NCBI RefSeq assembly: GCF_963583255.1
Contig: NC_084813.1
Location: 23,528,953 to 23,592,952, forward strand
Direction of reading: 5' to 3'
Length of the DNA: 64,000 nucleotides
Source of the DNA: Pyrus communis
Taxonomy: Eukaryota; Streptophyta; Magnoliopsida; Rosales; Rosaceae
Shown one piece after another: positions 11,556 to 23,694 of this stretch (position 1 is its first letter; every line of letters begins with the position of its first letter). The translations under genes were made by a program, and so were the position numbers. The notes below the pieces were generated by a model that saw only the letters and a program-made list of their open reading frames with translations, ran no database searches and was not told where the DNA came from.

Positions 11556-13588
11556 ATGAATATGATTCATCAAGCAGCCGGAGCTGGCAACCTTCCTGTG
11601 ACAGGGAGGAGTAGTACTCCTTCATCTCCATCTCATCATCCGTAAGTACTTCCTATCTAGCTAGCTTCTTAGCTGCTCTTATGTAATTTAAACCACTCCT
11701 ACTTTTGCTCATGAACAAGTATTTTTGCCCAAGACCACCCACATGTTGTAGTTGTTGTCGAAGAACGTAGCAACAAATCTATCCACATGTAGTAGTTGTT
11801 GTCGAAGAACGTAGCAACAAATCTATCTAGCTTCTTAGATGCTCTTATAGACTTGAAACTACTGTTACTTTTGTTCATGAACATGTATTTTTCCCAAGAT
11901 CTTGTAGTTGTTGTTGTTGCAGAAAGTAGCCTTGTGGCCATGAACTTTTCAACAACATTAATTGGATCTGCGATTATTTTTATTACAAAAATACTTGTCC
12001 CTTAGAAAAACACTTTAACATATTTATTACTGTATAAATTTCAGAATCAGACAATTCATTTTTTTAACCATCATATAATGATCATTTTTACAAAAAATCA
12101 ATCAAATTAGAAATCTTGAAATGATGCATATAAATGATAAAACAATCTGCATATAAATGATAAAACAATCTTCAGTTTATTTATTTATTTATTTTTATAT
12201 AGATGATCCTTAAATGATAATTAAAAAAATAAACGATTTTGATTATAAAATTCATGGCAAAAATATGTTAATCTCAAAAGATAGATACGATGATGCATCA
12301 CTCATACTTTGTAAACCCCACACATTTGATGCGTGGTAGAGTACATAGATAGGCGTAACCAAACTTCCACTCACACTTTATCACCACATCAAGCTTAGAT
12401 TTTTGTCTGAGAAGGGCTTGAAATGTGGAATTACGAAGTATTTTCAACAAAACAAAATGTTTAATTATAAAGAATAAGTACAACTTTTTTTCTTTCTCGA
12501 AAACAAGTGGAAAGTTCCAAACTTGCCATTTGCTTTCTTCAGTCAATGTTATTTTAACATACAATGTTAACGCACAACTTAAGTACGTTCCCACGTATAA
12601 TAATAGTATGACTTTACCTCTATTTTTGTACAAGGAAGGCCATCACTATATCTAAGCTGCAGGCATGCTTTAATTATTAGTTGTTTCTATTATTTAAATT
12701 ATTTGTCAAAGTCTCAAATTGGAAAAGATTTCATTTCTAATATCACAAATGCCTATTATGATAAAACATAATACTTAGTAATATATGCTTAAGTTAGAAT
12801 CATGTCGATGACATTAATGGTGAACTATGTTGCGCCTAAAATGTTTATCACCTATATCTAGAAGGAAAATGCTTATAACCCAATATAATTTTCTAACCAT
12901 ATATTTGTAATATAGCACAAGCGAGGCTGGGGAACATTATCGTCAAAGTTCTTCAAAGGCATTGCACAAGCGTATTATCTTTGCCATCCCCACGCTAGCC
13001 GGGTTTATCCAGCTTAGGTACGGAGCTGGTGCTGCAGTATATCTGTTGTCCACGGAATACGACACGTTAGTGGCTTTGATTGTTGCTATTGTGGTTTACA
13101 TCATTTCATGGGCACTGGCTGTCAAGATATTCCCAGCTCATGAAAATCCAGATTTGTCTGAGTTCATGGATAAGATTAGCCTCTCGTCTGGAATACTTGC
13201 CATAACCTTAGAATTGTTGATCATCGTTCCAGCTCTGGGGTGGTTCGCCATGGCAGCATGGAGCATTTGCCTTGTGATTGCAGTAACAAAGTCCTACCAT
13301 GAAATTGCAGATGTTTTGAAAAGTTTGTATCAGACAGCACTTGAACAGCTTCTTCAGGTGTTTGAGAATCTGAAAGAGTTGTTCATGAATATTTGTGCAG
13401 GTGCAGGAATTGTTGCATCCGGAATGGTTGACAAACTGAAAGAGTTCTTCATGAATATTGGTGGAAGTGCAGAAGCTATTGCGTCCGGAATGTTCGACAA
13501 ATTGAAAGAGTTGGTTATGGGATCCGACCAGCTGAATGGTGCAAGTGCAAGTGCAGGAGATGTTGAAATAACATCCGCAGCAGTCTAG
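11556..13588 (+). CDS. P-type multi-pass membrane protein, intact two-exon gene
   Basis: Exon 1 is 11556-11641 (28 codons plus 2 nt) with donor cc|gtaagt. Exon 2 is 12916-13588, after acceptor atatag|caca. Joined in phase 2 they give 252 residues with no break. The Ser/Pro-rich N-terminus is followed by about four hydrophobic segments. The block NPDLSEFMDKISLSSG, then IVPALGWF, lines up with NSDLAESIINKISLL and LVPGLG of the M-type genes, so the two are distant paralogues. The C-terminal third carries repeated amphipathic units built on FDKLKEFFMNIG. I do not recognise the family. The intron (1.27 kb) is AT-rich. The start is the first ATG of the exon, and orphan P exons elsewhere end at the same junction. 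Confidence 0.7.
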
Positions 13589-13599
13589 GAGAAGATAAG

Positions 13600-14210
13600 T
13601 AAGCTACCTTCGAAAATTTTCCACGTAGGGACCCACTCCTTAATAAAAATAAAAATAATAAATAGGAAGTGTTCGTGAAACCAACATGGAAGACAAAATA
13701 CTTTCCCCGTATTATCTCCTTAGACTTTTCTTTCTCATTTCATGTCAAATTTCAGTTTTCTTTACCAATTGAGGCCCTCATCTACTATTGTAATATATGT
13801 ATATGTAGTATCTACAACATACATTACTTAACATAGTTAACCTGTGATGACGGTAAAAGAAAAAATTGAGATACAAATTAAGAGCAGAAGAAAAAGAAAA
13901 AGAATAATTAATTATTATATTTAATTCTAAAACTGAGTAAAAGATAAAAATATAATATAAAAGCTGATGTGGATAATGGACCTAGTCCAACAAACCCCAG
14001 TGACTCACAAAATGTTACTTATGTCAAGTAAAACTTTATTAAATGTTTTAGTGTTTTTTTTACTAAAATGAAAACTCAAACAATTATTTTGTAATTACGT
14101 TTCTACATGTTAGAATAGAGGGTCCATATCAACATTTGAATCCATTAGGCAAAGGGGAAGAGACAACTTTTTTCTTGTACTACAAGTAATATAAAGAAAG
14201 ACAATTTTGG
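13600..14210. repeat. Array block A with MITE-like insertion
   Basis: The end of this stretch (14040-14210) carries the conserved block 'tactaaaatgaaaactcaaa', 'ctacatgttagaatag', 'ctacaagtaatataaag', found also at 21360, 24945, 29490, 45465, 48505 and 61440. The preceding part (about 13800-14040, 'gttaacctgtgatgacggta') is an insertion shared only with the copies at 20950, 48320 and 60930. No gene. Confidence 0.6.
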
Positions 14211-14519
14211 AAATTCGATTATCTTCAAAAGAATTCTTTTGGGTGAAATAGAAATAAAAAGTTGTAACTAGACAACAAAACATAATTGGACTCACTTAAA
14301 AGGTAGTCACGAATTTGCACAGTGGGGGCCAAACATAATTGGACTCACTTTTCGGTTTTCCAAAACAAGGTAGAAAGGAAGGGGAGACTAGTGGGGGCCA
14401 AACCCCACTATGGTTTCTTTTTTTTTTTCCTTTTTTTATGAGCAGTGTGTTGGTGTCAAGTTATGATTGGTGGAATTTTCTCCTAAAGGTGGACGGATTC
14501 ATTTCTATTGTTTTAAATT

Positions 14520-15040
14520 GTACTAATGATCTCTCAACTTTAATCAAATTAGAGTAATGATCTCTCAACTAAAAATCTATTACCATTGGTTCCTCAACTC
14601 ATCAAAATGTGTAGCTTTGGTCATTTTCATCAACTTCATCAGAATTTTGTCAAAATGAGTTATGTTAGAATGATCATTGCTACAATTGGAATCCCTCAAC
14701 TCATCAAAACGTGTAACCATGGTCATTTTCGTCAACTTCGTCAGAATTTTATCAAAATGAGTTATGTTGGAAGGACCATTGCTATAATTGAATTAAAATT
14801 AAGGGACCATTGCTCTAATTGGGTTAAAGTTGAGGGACTATTTCTCCTATTGGATTAAAGTTAAGGGACCAATGGTAATGTATTTTTAGTTGAGGGACCA
14901 TAGTTGCACGTTTTGATGAGTTAAAGAACCATAGATGCACATTTTAATAAGTTGAATGACTAATGGTAATGAATTTTTAGTTGAGGGACTATTGCTCCAA
15001 TTGAATTAAAATTAAGGGATCATTGCTACAATTACTCTTT
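14520..15040. repeat. Imperfect palindromic repeat (foldback element)
   Basis: The left half is built of 'ctctcaactaaaaatctatt', 'accattggttcctcaactca', 'tcaaaatg'. The right half carries their reverse complements ('gggaccaatggtaatg', 'tttttagttgagggac') two or three times. The sequence can fold back over several hundred bases. It lies between block A and the orphan P exon of this unit. Non-coding and probably a MITE; target duplications were not resolved. Confidence 0.6.
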
Positions 15041-15126
15041 CTTTTTTGGTTTGCATTGCAATGTAAATACTTGTTAATAGAATCTTGTTTGTCTGGAAGG
15101 GCTTTGTACCTTGTACAACACGATAT

Positions 15127-15205
15127 ATGAATACGATGATTCAACCAGTTAAGCATCTTCCTATAGCCATGAGTAGTACTACCCCTTTTCTCCATCTCAT
15201 CATGC
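15127..15205 (+). pseudogene. Orphan P-type first exon, frameshifted
   Basis: The sequence starts atgaatacgatgattcaacc and ends catgc|gtaagtac, as in the other orphan exons. At 79 nt it is one base shorter than the 50163 copy, so the donor falls in the wrong phase (1 in place of 2). No M gene and no second exon follow; after about 150 bp the unit ends in unrelated sequence. Confidence 0.55.
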
Positions 15206-15339
15206 GTAAGTACATCCATATCTAGCTTCCTAGCTGCTCTTCTACAATTGAAACTACTCTTGATTACAAGGGAAGAAACATAAAAGAATATCTACCCTAA
15301 TCATATCCTAATTACAAATCCCTAAACAGACAACTAAAC

Positions 15340-16330
15340 TAATTACAAAACGTCAACTCTCTCCAACAACATGCATGCTTCACCTGGAGGACGACTACTA
15401 GCATGGAGAGGAGAAAGGATATACGTACATGTGTGTACTGCCAGTAGAGAATTGTACTGGCCACCCTCCTTCCCGAGTGGTGCTGTATTATAAACAACAT
15501 ATGGGATTAGGATGTGAAAATTACATGGAAATAAGTGGCACTGTGCTAATATTAATGAATAACAGTAGTTCCTAATTTTCAATTTCTCATATCTAGTTAA
15601 TGACATGTGTCATCAACCGTTAGAATATCCGCCCACAACCTACTTGCTAATTAAGAATATGAGCTTATTCAAGACCCTTTCTTCACTCTTCTTCATTCAT
15701 CATTTCTTATATTTTATCTAGTTATTGCAAACTGATAATAAAAAAAAATATTGTTATTAGCACTCCAAAAATTACATTTGGCACTCCAAACTTTCTATAA
15801 TTATAAAGAAAAATACACTTGTGAGAAGTATAGAATAAGATTTTTAGAATCATAATAACAATTTCCATAATAAAAACGTAACAGTAATCATATGGGTACT
15901 AATTCAATTCCACAAAAGCCTTTCTAATCAAGTTAAAATGTCAAAACATGCCCACAATCCAAGATTTTAGGCTACTTCGCCTATAGTTTTCTTGGACTCA
16001 CTCCAAAATTAACAACGGGTTCTAAGCATAATGCATAAACTTCTTTCCTAGCTGATATTGAAAGAACAAAAATGAAAAGGAAAAAAGAGCTTTCCACAAA
16101 ACTATCAAGAAATGTGAGAGCAAAATCACAATATACATACATACGTGGCGAAGCATATGAAAAAGGAGTGAACGGCCGGGCAAAAGGAAAGAAAAGGAAA
16201 ATGTACTAACAGTTGTTAGTACTCTGCGGCCTTTTTGTATGTCTAATTTGGTAACTTGAATTTTGATTTAAACTCTAATCTATTGCCACATGTATGGCAG
16301 AGATGAATTGTAATGTTGCCGTGCTATGGC
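15340..16330. repeat. Segmental duplicate (partner at 19430-20240)
   Basis: Shares long near-identical runs with 19430-20240, for example 'gctgtattataaacaacata', 'attacatggaaataagtggc', 'gaacggccgggcaaaaggaa', in the same order and orientation. No convincing coding sequence on either strand. This copy additionally carries the MITE at 15752-15872. Confidence 0.7.
15752..15872. mobile_element. Small foldback MITE ('ttgttattagcactcc')
   Basis: About 120 bp with inverted ends: ttgttattagcactcc at the left and the reverse complement of aatcataataacaa at the right. The centre contains 'ccaaactttctata'. A second copy with the same layout lies at 38028-38142, and the partner duplication near 19780 lacks it, giving an empty site. 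Non-coding. Confidence 0.6.
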
Positions 16331-16339
16331 AGAGAAGAA

Positions 16340-16950
16340 AGGAAACAGAGCATCTGAAGTTTTTCAACATGGTACATATTGATTTGATAAACACGGAAGA
16401 TGTTCAAATACCAACACGGTATTTCTTTTATGAAATGTTTTTCTATCTTCAATCCTTAGAGTAAAACTTAAAATTTTTAACTTAAAAAATTTAGGTTTTA
16501 ACCCAGAAACTTTGCTCCAACCTTTTTAGTCTAAAATTTTAGCCCAGATTATTAAATAATAAATTTAGGCTAATTTTTGTAAATTAACTTAAAAAAAAAT
16601 ATTATGTACACTATCCTAAATTAATTTTATGAATATGTTAAACTAAAAATATTTAAATTCTGATAAATATTGAAAAAGTACTAAACCAATATCATGAAAC
16701 TCATGAAACACAATGGAAGAATATGAAACACAAGATAGATATGTACAAATAATTTTTTATTATTATTTTAGCCGTTGGAGTTAAATTTGAATCGTTAGAT
16801 CTTTTTTTCTACCGTTGAATTTGATCATATTAGATTTCAACCATTGGATTTCATGAATTTATAAATATAAAATATAAATAAATAAAAAAAAGAAGTTTGA
16901 ATAGGGACCGTTAGATCAACTAACGGTCCATTTAATCAAAGTTTTAGAGA
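16340..16950. other. AT-rich spacer with repeat fragments
   Basis: Contains a fragment of the T-rich array block ('gataaacacggaagatgttc' at about 16385) and A/T-rich sequence with short repeats around 'ccgttggatttgaa'. I see no gene. Confidence 0.4.
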
Positions 16951-16961
16951 CCCAAAATCTC

Positions 16962-17838
16962 GAGAAATTTGGAAAGGGGTGTGCTATTCACACACCTTTT
17001 TTTACTTTATACACACCCTCTTAATTTGCAGCCATCGGATCGACTGAATTAAAGAAGATCAAAGGACAGAAATTAACAAATGGTGTGAGAAGTAAAAAGA
17101 GGTGTATGAATACCACACCCCTTTGGAAATATAACCATTTTGAGAACCACCTAATGAAACATAGCCTATGTTTTTCATTTGTTATAAAATTAACCAAAAT
17201 TGAAGTGAAAAAGACTTAATTACCTTATGTAAAACTCTCTCTCCTCCTATCTCTATTGTTTGTCTCCTACGCTCCAAGTTGAAGAAAGAGAAAGCATTCC
17301 TTTTTGCAGAAGAATCTCCCAAATCCAATCCAGCAGAACACTTTCTCATTTCCTTGTCCTAAATTGAATTCCTTAAAGGAGGAAGACAATAATATCAAAT
17401 ATTATATAATTTAGATTATGATAATCTATTAGTAATCAGTGCATTTAGTGTATCCAGCTCTGGATTATAGCATGTATTGCTCTTCCTCTCCGGATACAGG
17501 TAGGTACTGGATCATTCGATTTTCAAATTGTGACCGTAATCCTATCGTTTTCTTGCATTTTCTCGGTAGCCAACCAGTCAACATTTCTTTTCCGTGCATG
17601 CAGATTCTCAGCAACCAACCGATTGAAGGTTTCAATTCGAAATCCATCGAGGGATTGAGATTGAGATTAGCATTGAGGAATCAGGTGTGTCAAAGACAAT
17701 AGAAGAGGTGGAGAACGAGAGTTTAACTTGAGGGTAATTAAGTCATTTTCAATTCAATTTTGGTTAAATTTATAACAAATAGAAAACATAGGCTATATTT
17801 CATTAGGTGGTTTTCAAAATGGTTATATTTTCAAAATT
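16962..17838. mobile_element. Mutator-like element with ~100 bp inverted ends
   Basis: The left end (ataaccattttgagaaccac, gcctatgtttttcatttgtt, gacttaattacctt) is repeated inverted at the right end (17730-17838). Flanks carry an 11-bp direct repeat cccaaaatctc (16951-16961, 17839-17849), close to the 9-11 bp of Mutator-like elements. The left arm is interrupted by the smaller element at 16976-17121. The interior (17230-17720) has no gene I recognise, although captured host sequence is possible. Confidence 0.7.
16976..17121. mobile_element. Nested 146-bp MITE with 8-bp target duplication
   Basis: The ends are perfect-looking inverted repeats (ggggtgtgctattcacacac at the left, and on the other strand at the right ggggtgtggtattcatacac). 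They are flanked by identical octamers tttggaaa (16968-16975, 17122-17129). It sits inside the terminal repeat of the Mutator-like element, so it is younger. An 8-bp duplication is typical of hAT. Confidence 0.85.
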
Positions 17839-17839
17839 C

Positions 17840-18088
17840 CCAAAATCTCTGAGCTTTGAAATTTTTAGAGAGAGAGAGAGAGAGGGCCACTCAAAATCTC
17901 TGAGCTCTGAGAGTTTTAGAAACCCAAAATCTCTTAGCTTTGAGAGTTATAGAGAGAGAAATGGAGGAAGGAGAGAGAGAGAGAGAGTTTTCGAATTTTT
18001 TGTAGTGTAGAAATTTGGAGAGTAAACCACCCAAAATCTCTGACCTCCGAGAGTTTTAGAGAGAGAGAAAAGGAGGGAAGAAGTTTGC
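17840..18088. repeat. Degenerate tandem repeat with GA tracts
   Basis: The word 'aaaatctctgagctctgaga' followed by 'gttttagagagagag' recurs four times with variation. Simple (GA)n tracts lie at about 17870-17884 and 17970-17988. Non-coding. Confidence 0.6.
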
Positions 18089-19369
18089 ACTACAAGACAG
18101 CACCACATCAAACACGATTGATTTACCATGGCCATAAAAGGCATGTTGTAAATAAATTGTTTTAATAATGGCTACAAAATGGACCGTGGTCTTACCCATT
18201 CGCTTTCGCGGACGATTTCTCTGACCCCAAACTATTCATTTCTCTCTCCAAAATCTCGCTCCACCCTACAACTTCTTCGCCTTGTTTGCATACATTATTC
18301 GAAGCCTAATTTTTTTTTTTTTATAAATTTTCTGGGCGTCTCCGGTATTCACTACGAGCTCGCGATCTATCAAGTAAAAGTTATCTGTCAGTTTTCGTTT
18401 AGTTTCTCTTGTTGATTTGTTGATATGGGAATACGAGTCTTATTTTGCTTGATACTTTCCTAATTAGCATATTGATTACTTTTTCAGTTTTTGTTGTTGA
18501 TTTACTATAAATTGGTAAGAAAATAAATATTGTTTGTTTGATATAGGAATGATAGTGCATCTGTTTGTATCTGTTGATTTTTTTTTTTTTTTGAAACTTT
18601 TGTATCCGTTGATTTTGCGCTACTAATTTTGCACCGCATGCTCTTGTTGAGGTTAATTAATTTTCTATATCTATACAAGTCTTTATTCGTTATTGTTTTG
18701 ATGTCATATGCTTGTCTATGCAGATAGAGAGAGACAACAATTTTTGAGGCTCACGCATTAGAGGCAATATTTCACTCTCAAAGTCCTTTGTTTGGAGGTG
18801 TTCAACGGAATGTGAAGTCTTCAAGTGACAATGTCCTTGTTATTGAAGGCCTATTTGATGCCTTATGGATAGTTTGGTATTTCTTTGTAAAACTAGGTGA
18901 TTTTGTTGTTGAAGTGTACAACTTGTAATATTTCAACCTCTAATTTTTCATGTAAATATTATATTGTGGTAAATGTGTGTTTTTTTAATTATTATTTTGT
19001 ATGTATATATATTTCTTAAATTGTTTTTTTTTTATTTGTGGAAAAAAAAATTTATAACAAGCATTGGCTGTGTATGATGTATGTATATATTTTTCATGTA
19101 AATAATATATTGTGGTAAATGTGCAATTTTTTTGGTCATTAGTATATAAATATCTAAACATATATATATAAGGGGTATTAGCTTTGTTCAATTAGTAATC
19201 CACAACGGTCATGGCATATGGTGTTAGATCCCAATTTTATCTTGGACATAATTTGTGATTACATCACAGCTAACAACGGGCATCATCCCTAATAAAATTG
19301 AGGTTTTTACTACGTCCATATTCCTAGCAGGCACAGTGCCTATGATAAATGAGCTTTTGTCTTATAGTG
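18089..19369. mobile_element. CACTA-like non-autonomous element
   Basis: Begins cactacaagac and ends gtcttatagtg, the inverted CACTA-type terminus with one change. Subterminal words such as 'ttaccatggccataa' and, near the other end, 'cacaacggtcatggcatat' resemble each other in inverted form, as CACTA subterminal repeats do. No transposase is readable. I could not find a clean 3-bp target duplication, so the exact ends are uncertain. Confidence 0.55.
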
Positions 19370-19429
19370 TGCCTAAGTGAATAAATCGACAATCAACATC
19401 ATGCCAATGTTATGGTCTGTGACAAATGG

Positions 19430-20240
19430 AGACGGCAAATCTCCGGTCACATGTTTCAGTTGGAGGAGAACTACTAGTCTACTAGCATGGCGAGAAGAAT
19501 TTTACCGACCACCTTCCTCCCACCCTAGTGTTGCTGTATTATAAACAACATATAGGATTATGATGTGAAAATTACATGGAAATAAGTGGCATTGTACTAA
19601 TATTAATGAATAACAGGGGTTCCTAATTAAGAACCTGAGTCATCAACCGTTTGAATATCTTCCTACAACCTGCTAATTAATTAAGAACAGGAGCTTATCC
19701 AAGACCCTATTTCTTCGTTTTTCTTCATTCTTCATTTCTTTCATATATCTGCATATTTTTACTCTAATTATTACACACAAATATTAAAAATGAATAGTAA
19801 TCAAACGGGCATAATTCAATTCCACAAAAGCCTATCTAATCAAGTTAAAATGTCAAAACACCCACAATCTAAGATTTTAGGCTTATTTTGCCTTCCGTTT
19901 ACTTAGACTCGCTCCAAAATTAATGACGATTTCTAAACAAAGCGCAGAAACCTTTTTTTCCAGCTGATTTTGGAAGACAACAATGAAGAGGGAAAAAGAG
20001 CTTTCCACAAAGCTATCAAGAAATTATGAAAACATACATACATACATGGCGAAGAAGTATATGAAAAAGGAGCAAACGGCCGGGCAAAAGGAAAGAACAC
20101 GAAAATGTAGTGACAGCTGTTACTCTGCTGTCATTTTGTATGTCTAATTTGGTAATTTGAATTTGGATTTACTCTAATCTATTGCCATATGTATGGCAGA
20201 GATGAAGAGATATTCGACGCTCTTAATTTCCCAATAAAAG
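19430..20240. repeat. Segmental duplicate (partner at 15340-16330)
   Basis: Second copy of the segment described at 15340-16330, with shared runs such as 'gctgtattataaacaacata' and 'aacggccgggcaaaaggaaa'. Shorter by several indels. No coding sequence recognised. Confidence 0.7.
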
Positions 20241-20275
20241 CCTAGAGTTATCAAGAGCTGAGTTGTACAGATTAC

Positions 20276-20940
20276 TTTAGGGGTGAGTTCAAAAAATCGA
20301 AAATCGAAAAAAAGGGGACCAAACATCCGAAATCGAAAAATCAAAAAAAGAAAAAAAAAAGAACCAAAATAGAAAAAATCAAACCGAACCGAACCTTTAT
20401 TGGTTCAGTTTCAATTATGGAGGTTCGAAAACTGAACCGAATCAAATCCCTTTACATTTTATGAGTGTAGGCCCATGATGTTTCTTTTGTGAAACTTTGT
20501 TGCCAAGTTTGAAACTAAGCCTAAGGCTTTTTCAAGGAGCATACTTGGTTCAATTAGGGAGGATATTCCATTGGTTATAGATGAAAGTTTTGGAAGGTTT
20601 TGAAACTTGGAAGAGTTTCTCTATTTGTTTGCTTTTTGAATGGATACGGTGATCATTTTTTCAATTGAGGTTGTTGATAGCATAGGATTGGTTTCTATGA
20701 TCTTGTATATGTACAACTACCTTCCCACTTTCCTACTTTCTCCACTTTCTTATTATTAGTCTACCAATGTAAGCATCTTTTCTAAATTTCATATTAAAAA
20801 AAGATCAAGTTTTATAAATAAAATTAAAAAATTGAAACCATACTGAAACCGAATCGAATAAAACCAAACCAAAAAGAAATCGAACCGAAAAAAACGAAAG
20901 AAAATCATACCGAACTTAATGAAACCGAACATACCCCTAG
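20276..20940. mobile_element. TIR element with 'taggggtgagttc' ends
   Basis: The left end (ttaggggtgagttcaaaaaa) and the right end (gaaaccgaacatacccctag) are inverted relatives. Both flanks of the interior are filled with low-complexity 'aaaccgaaccg'-type repeats. The centre (about 20450-20780) is ordinary sequence, perhaps captured host DNA, with no open frame of note. Confidence 0.55.
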
Positions 20941-20944
20941 ATTT

Positions 20945-21510
20945 GTTATTAGTTAGAGGCTATTTTGATCCAAGTCCAAAAATTTGAGCCGTTGTTGAAT
21001 TTAGTCCAATTTTTTTTTTCAATTAAGTTTTTAAATTTATGCATCTTTACTCAAAATTTTAATTTGAATATAAAATTTTGACCACTTTCATGGAAAATAG
21101 CTTAAAAAAAATTATATGATAAATTAATCCACCTACAACAAGATTAGTTAACAAAGTTAACCTATGATGGCAGTAGAAGAAAAAATTGAGATACGAATTA
21201 GCAGCAGGAAAAATGAGAAACAATATTTAATTCTAAAATTAAGTAAAAAATAAAAAATATAATTAAAAAAACTGATGTGGATAATGGACCTAGTCCAACA
21301 AACGGGACTAAACCCAATAATGACTCACAAAATTGGACTTATATCAAGTTTATTCTATTAAATGTTTTAGTGTTTTTTTCTAGTTTGCTAAACTGAAAAT
21401 CCAAACAATTATTTTGTATTACGTTTCTACATGTTAGAATAGATCATCAATATAAACAGGATGAGGCACTTTTTTCTTATACTACAAGTAATATAAAGAG
21501 AGAGAGTTGA
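20945..21510. repeat. Array block A with MITE-like insertion (21 kb unit)
   Basis: 20945-21360 is the insertion shared with the 13.8, 48.3 and 60.9 kb units ('gaggctattttgatccaagt' to 'ggacttatatcaagt'). 21365-21510 is the conserved block ending 'ctacaagtaatataaag'. Units at 24.9, 29.5 and 45.4 kb have the block without the insertion. Confidence 0.65.
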
Positions 21511-21788
21511 TGAGAAGGTGCGTGTTGTAGAATATCAGCAAATGAGAAAATGCGTGTTGCAGAATATCTCAAAAATGCTTTTATCTTTTACCTTTTATTG
21601 GAAAAAGAAAAATGCTTTTATATTTTACCTTTTATTGGAAAAAGAAAGGAGAGGCTTTGTACCTTGTACAACACGATATATGAATATAAAATGGTCGGTT
21701 TGCTTTGGATTTAAACCCTCGTTAATAGATTCTTATTCGTCCGGAAAAGCTTTTGCCGTTGTACAACACGATATATGAATAATTGAAT

Positions 21789-21859
21789 ATGACGATTCAA
21801 CCAGTTGAGACTCTTCCTATAGCTATGAGCAGTAATACCCCCTCTTCACCTCATCATGC
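21789..21859 (+). other. Orphan P-type first exon, open with intact donor
   Basis: 71 nt: 23 codons (M-T-I-Q-P-V-E-T-L-P-I-A-M-S-S...) plus 2 nt, then catgc|gtaagtac. Length modulo 3 matches the P gene at 11556, so the phase is conserved. It ends 133 bp before the stop codon of the convergent M gene, and no P second exon follows nearby. It is either a relic of a P gene whose body was lost or a leader spliced to something distant. Confidence 0.5.
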
Positions 21860-21992
21860 GTAAGTACATCCTATATATAGCTTCCTAGCTGCTCTTCTAT
21901 ACTTGAAACTACTCCTACTTTTAGTCATGAACAAGTACAAATTAGATAAAAAATTTACGAGTAAAAATAATACCCCAAGCCTATACCCAAAT

Positions 21993-23174
21993 TTAAACCT
22001 TGGTAGAAGTTACTTGAGGAAGCTCATTAGTTTGTTCTTTGGGTTTCGTTGCGAAACGTCGGATAATCATGTTCAGATAGTCTCTTAATTTGCCAAATGA
22101 ATGAACAACTGATGCAACTGCATTTTTATACAACGTTTTGAGGTATTCGTAGGTGTACTCAACTACAATCTTCACAAACCAAACAACCCAGAAGAATCCG
22201 ACAACTAGCCCCAAACCTGGTACAAGGATCACCACTTCTAAAATCAAGGCAAGAGTTCCAAGGAGGAGGCTAATCTTATTGATGATTGATTCTGCCAAAT
22301 CCGAATTAGGGCGAGCTTGCACATGAAGTATTATAGAGCCAATTAGTGATCCGATGTAAGCAATTAGCGTAACGATTAGGGACACCATAACCGGGTAGTC
22401 CGTATTGAACAAAGACTCATTTCTGACTCCTTGCTTCAGTTGGAGGAAACCACCTAGCATGGCGATGAGGGAACATATATATTTATGCACCTTTGTAGAA
22501 CGTTCACTTGTGCTGTTTTAAAGACAATGAGAAAATTAAATGGAATTGCATTAATGAATCATCTACAATATATATTGTAATCTCAACTAATGCTAGGGTG
22601 ACCATATTTTTGTATCACATACTAATATGATGTGACAGTGATGTGTACATACCACGTCAATTAATGAATTTATCTCATTTGATGTTTGTTATACACATCA
22701 CATGTCAATATATCTGTAAATTAATCAAGTCAATATATCATCTGAAATCAACTAATTGAGAGCGTATGATACATCTATAAATTAATCAAGTCAATATATC
22801 ATCTTTAATCAACTAATTAAGAACGTATAATATATTATAATCTAATCAAGCCAATATATCATCTCAAATCAATTGATTAAGTAGGTAAGTTGTAACATGG
22901 CACCTAACAAGCTGCCATTTTCTTCAATGTTAATAATGAATCGACCTAGTCATTTGACGCTCTTAATTTCTCAAAAAAATTGCCTAGAGTTATCAAGAGC
23001 TGAGTTGTACAGATTAGTTGCTAATTAATCAGTTCTTTATGGTCTTCCCATCATTTTCCCACGTAAAAGTCTAAAAAAAAAAAAAAAAAAAAAAAAGGCA
23101 AGCAGAGTAAACACTTACCCTTCCAGTTCCGAACGTAGAGGGACGCTAACAGCAATCTCTGCGACACGATCCAT
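21993..23174 (-). CDS. M-type multi-pass membrane protein, intact copy
   Basis: The coding exons are 23119-23174 (56 nt, M-D-R-V-A-E-I-A-V-S-V-P) and 21993-22512, joined gg|gtaagt ... aaaacag|caca. Together they give 191 residues without a break. Hydrophobic segments fall at about residues 30-44, 59-81, 99-116 and 118-136, followed by a charged, probably amphipathic tail ending in a Ser/Thr-rich stretch. Conserved words are LQLKQG (42-47), DYP, NKISLLLGTLAL (97-108), LVPGLG and WFVK. There is no signal peptide beyond the first hydrophobic segment. Membrane location is inference from hydropathy, and the function is unknown. The start is supported by the same M-D/N-R-V exon in six sisters. A leader intron is likely (tgtacag|aag upstream of the ATG). 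Confidence 0.75.
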
Positions 23175-23245
23175 ATGTGTATATATGAAACTTCTGTACA
23201 GAGGAACACAAAAACAAAATTCAGATCAAACACTCGTCACACCTT

Positions 23246-23248
<3 letters not shown>

Positions 23249-23273
<25 letters not shown>
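23249..23273. repeat. (CA)n microsatellite
   Basis: About 12 CA units in the M-gene leader region. Sister genes have only 'cacacacac' here, so it has expanded in this copy. Confidence 0.9.
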
Positions 23274-23276
<3 letters not shown>

Positions 23277-23280
23277 GCAA

Positions 23281-23315
23281 GAGCTCTGTTTTCTCTTTTT
23301 GAAAGACGAGAGCTC
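23281..23315 (-). promoter_or_regulatory. Conserved GAGCTC hairpin (22 kb M gene)
   Basis: GAGCTCT ... AGAGCTC arms around a T/A-rich loop, at the same place as in the sister genes. The outer 7 bp of the stem are kept while the inner part varies. Confidence 0.5.
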
Positions 23316-23633
23316 TGTTTTTTTTTTTGTTCTTTTTGTTTTTGAAATTCCGGCAAAGGAGAACACTCCAAAACAGAAATTGGCGACGAAGAATACGGCC
23401 AATAGCGGCCGTCAAGCTTAAGACAGTACTTAAGATGGCAAGCAGATATTCAAATGGTAACGAGTGAAATGCGAGCTAAAAAACGCTGTTACTTCAGAAC
23501 TGCACACACAAAATGAAAGCACAAAGAACAAAGGGGACTTACTTTTGTGAACCAGAAATATGATCTTGTGAGTGAAGCAATGCAACTGGGTGTTGTGCGG
23601 CGGTGATGTTGGGCAGAAGAGTAGGCGGCCTGT

Positions 23634-23647
23634 CATTATATATAGAC
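23634..23647 (-). promoter_or_regulatory. Probable TATA box of the 22 kb M gene
   Basis: On the minus strand the sequence reads ctatatataatgac. It lies about 100 bp upstream of the presumed leader-exon donor (cacaaaa|gtaagtc near 23540), which leaves room for a short untranslated exon. Confidence 0.45.
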
Positions 23648-23694
23648 ATGGTGGTGTATGAATGGGAAGTAGGACTACATCTTCGAAACATCAT

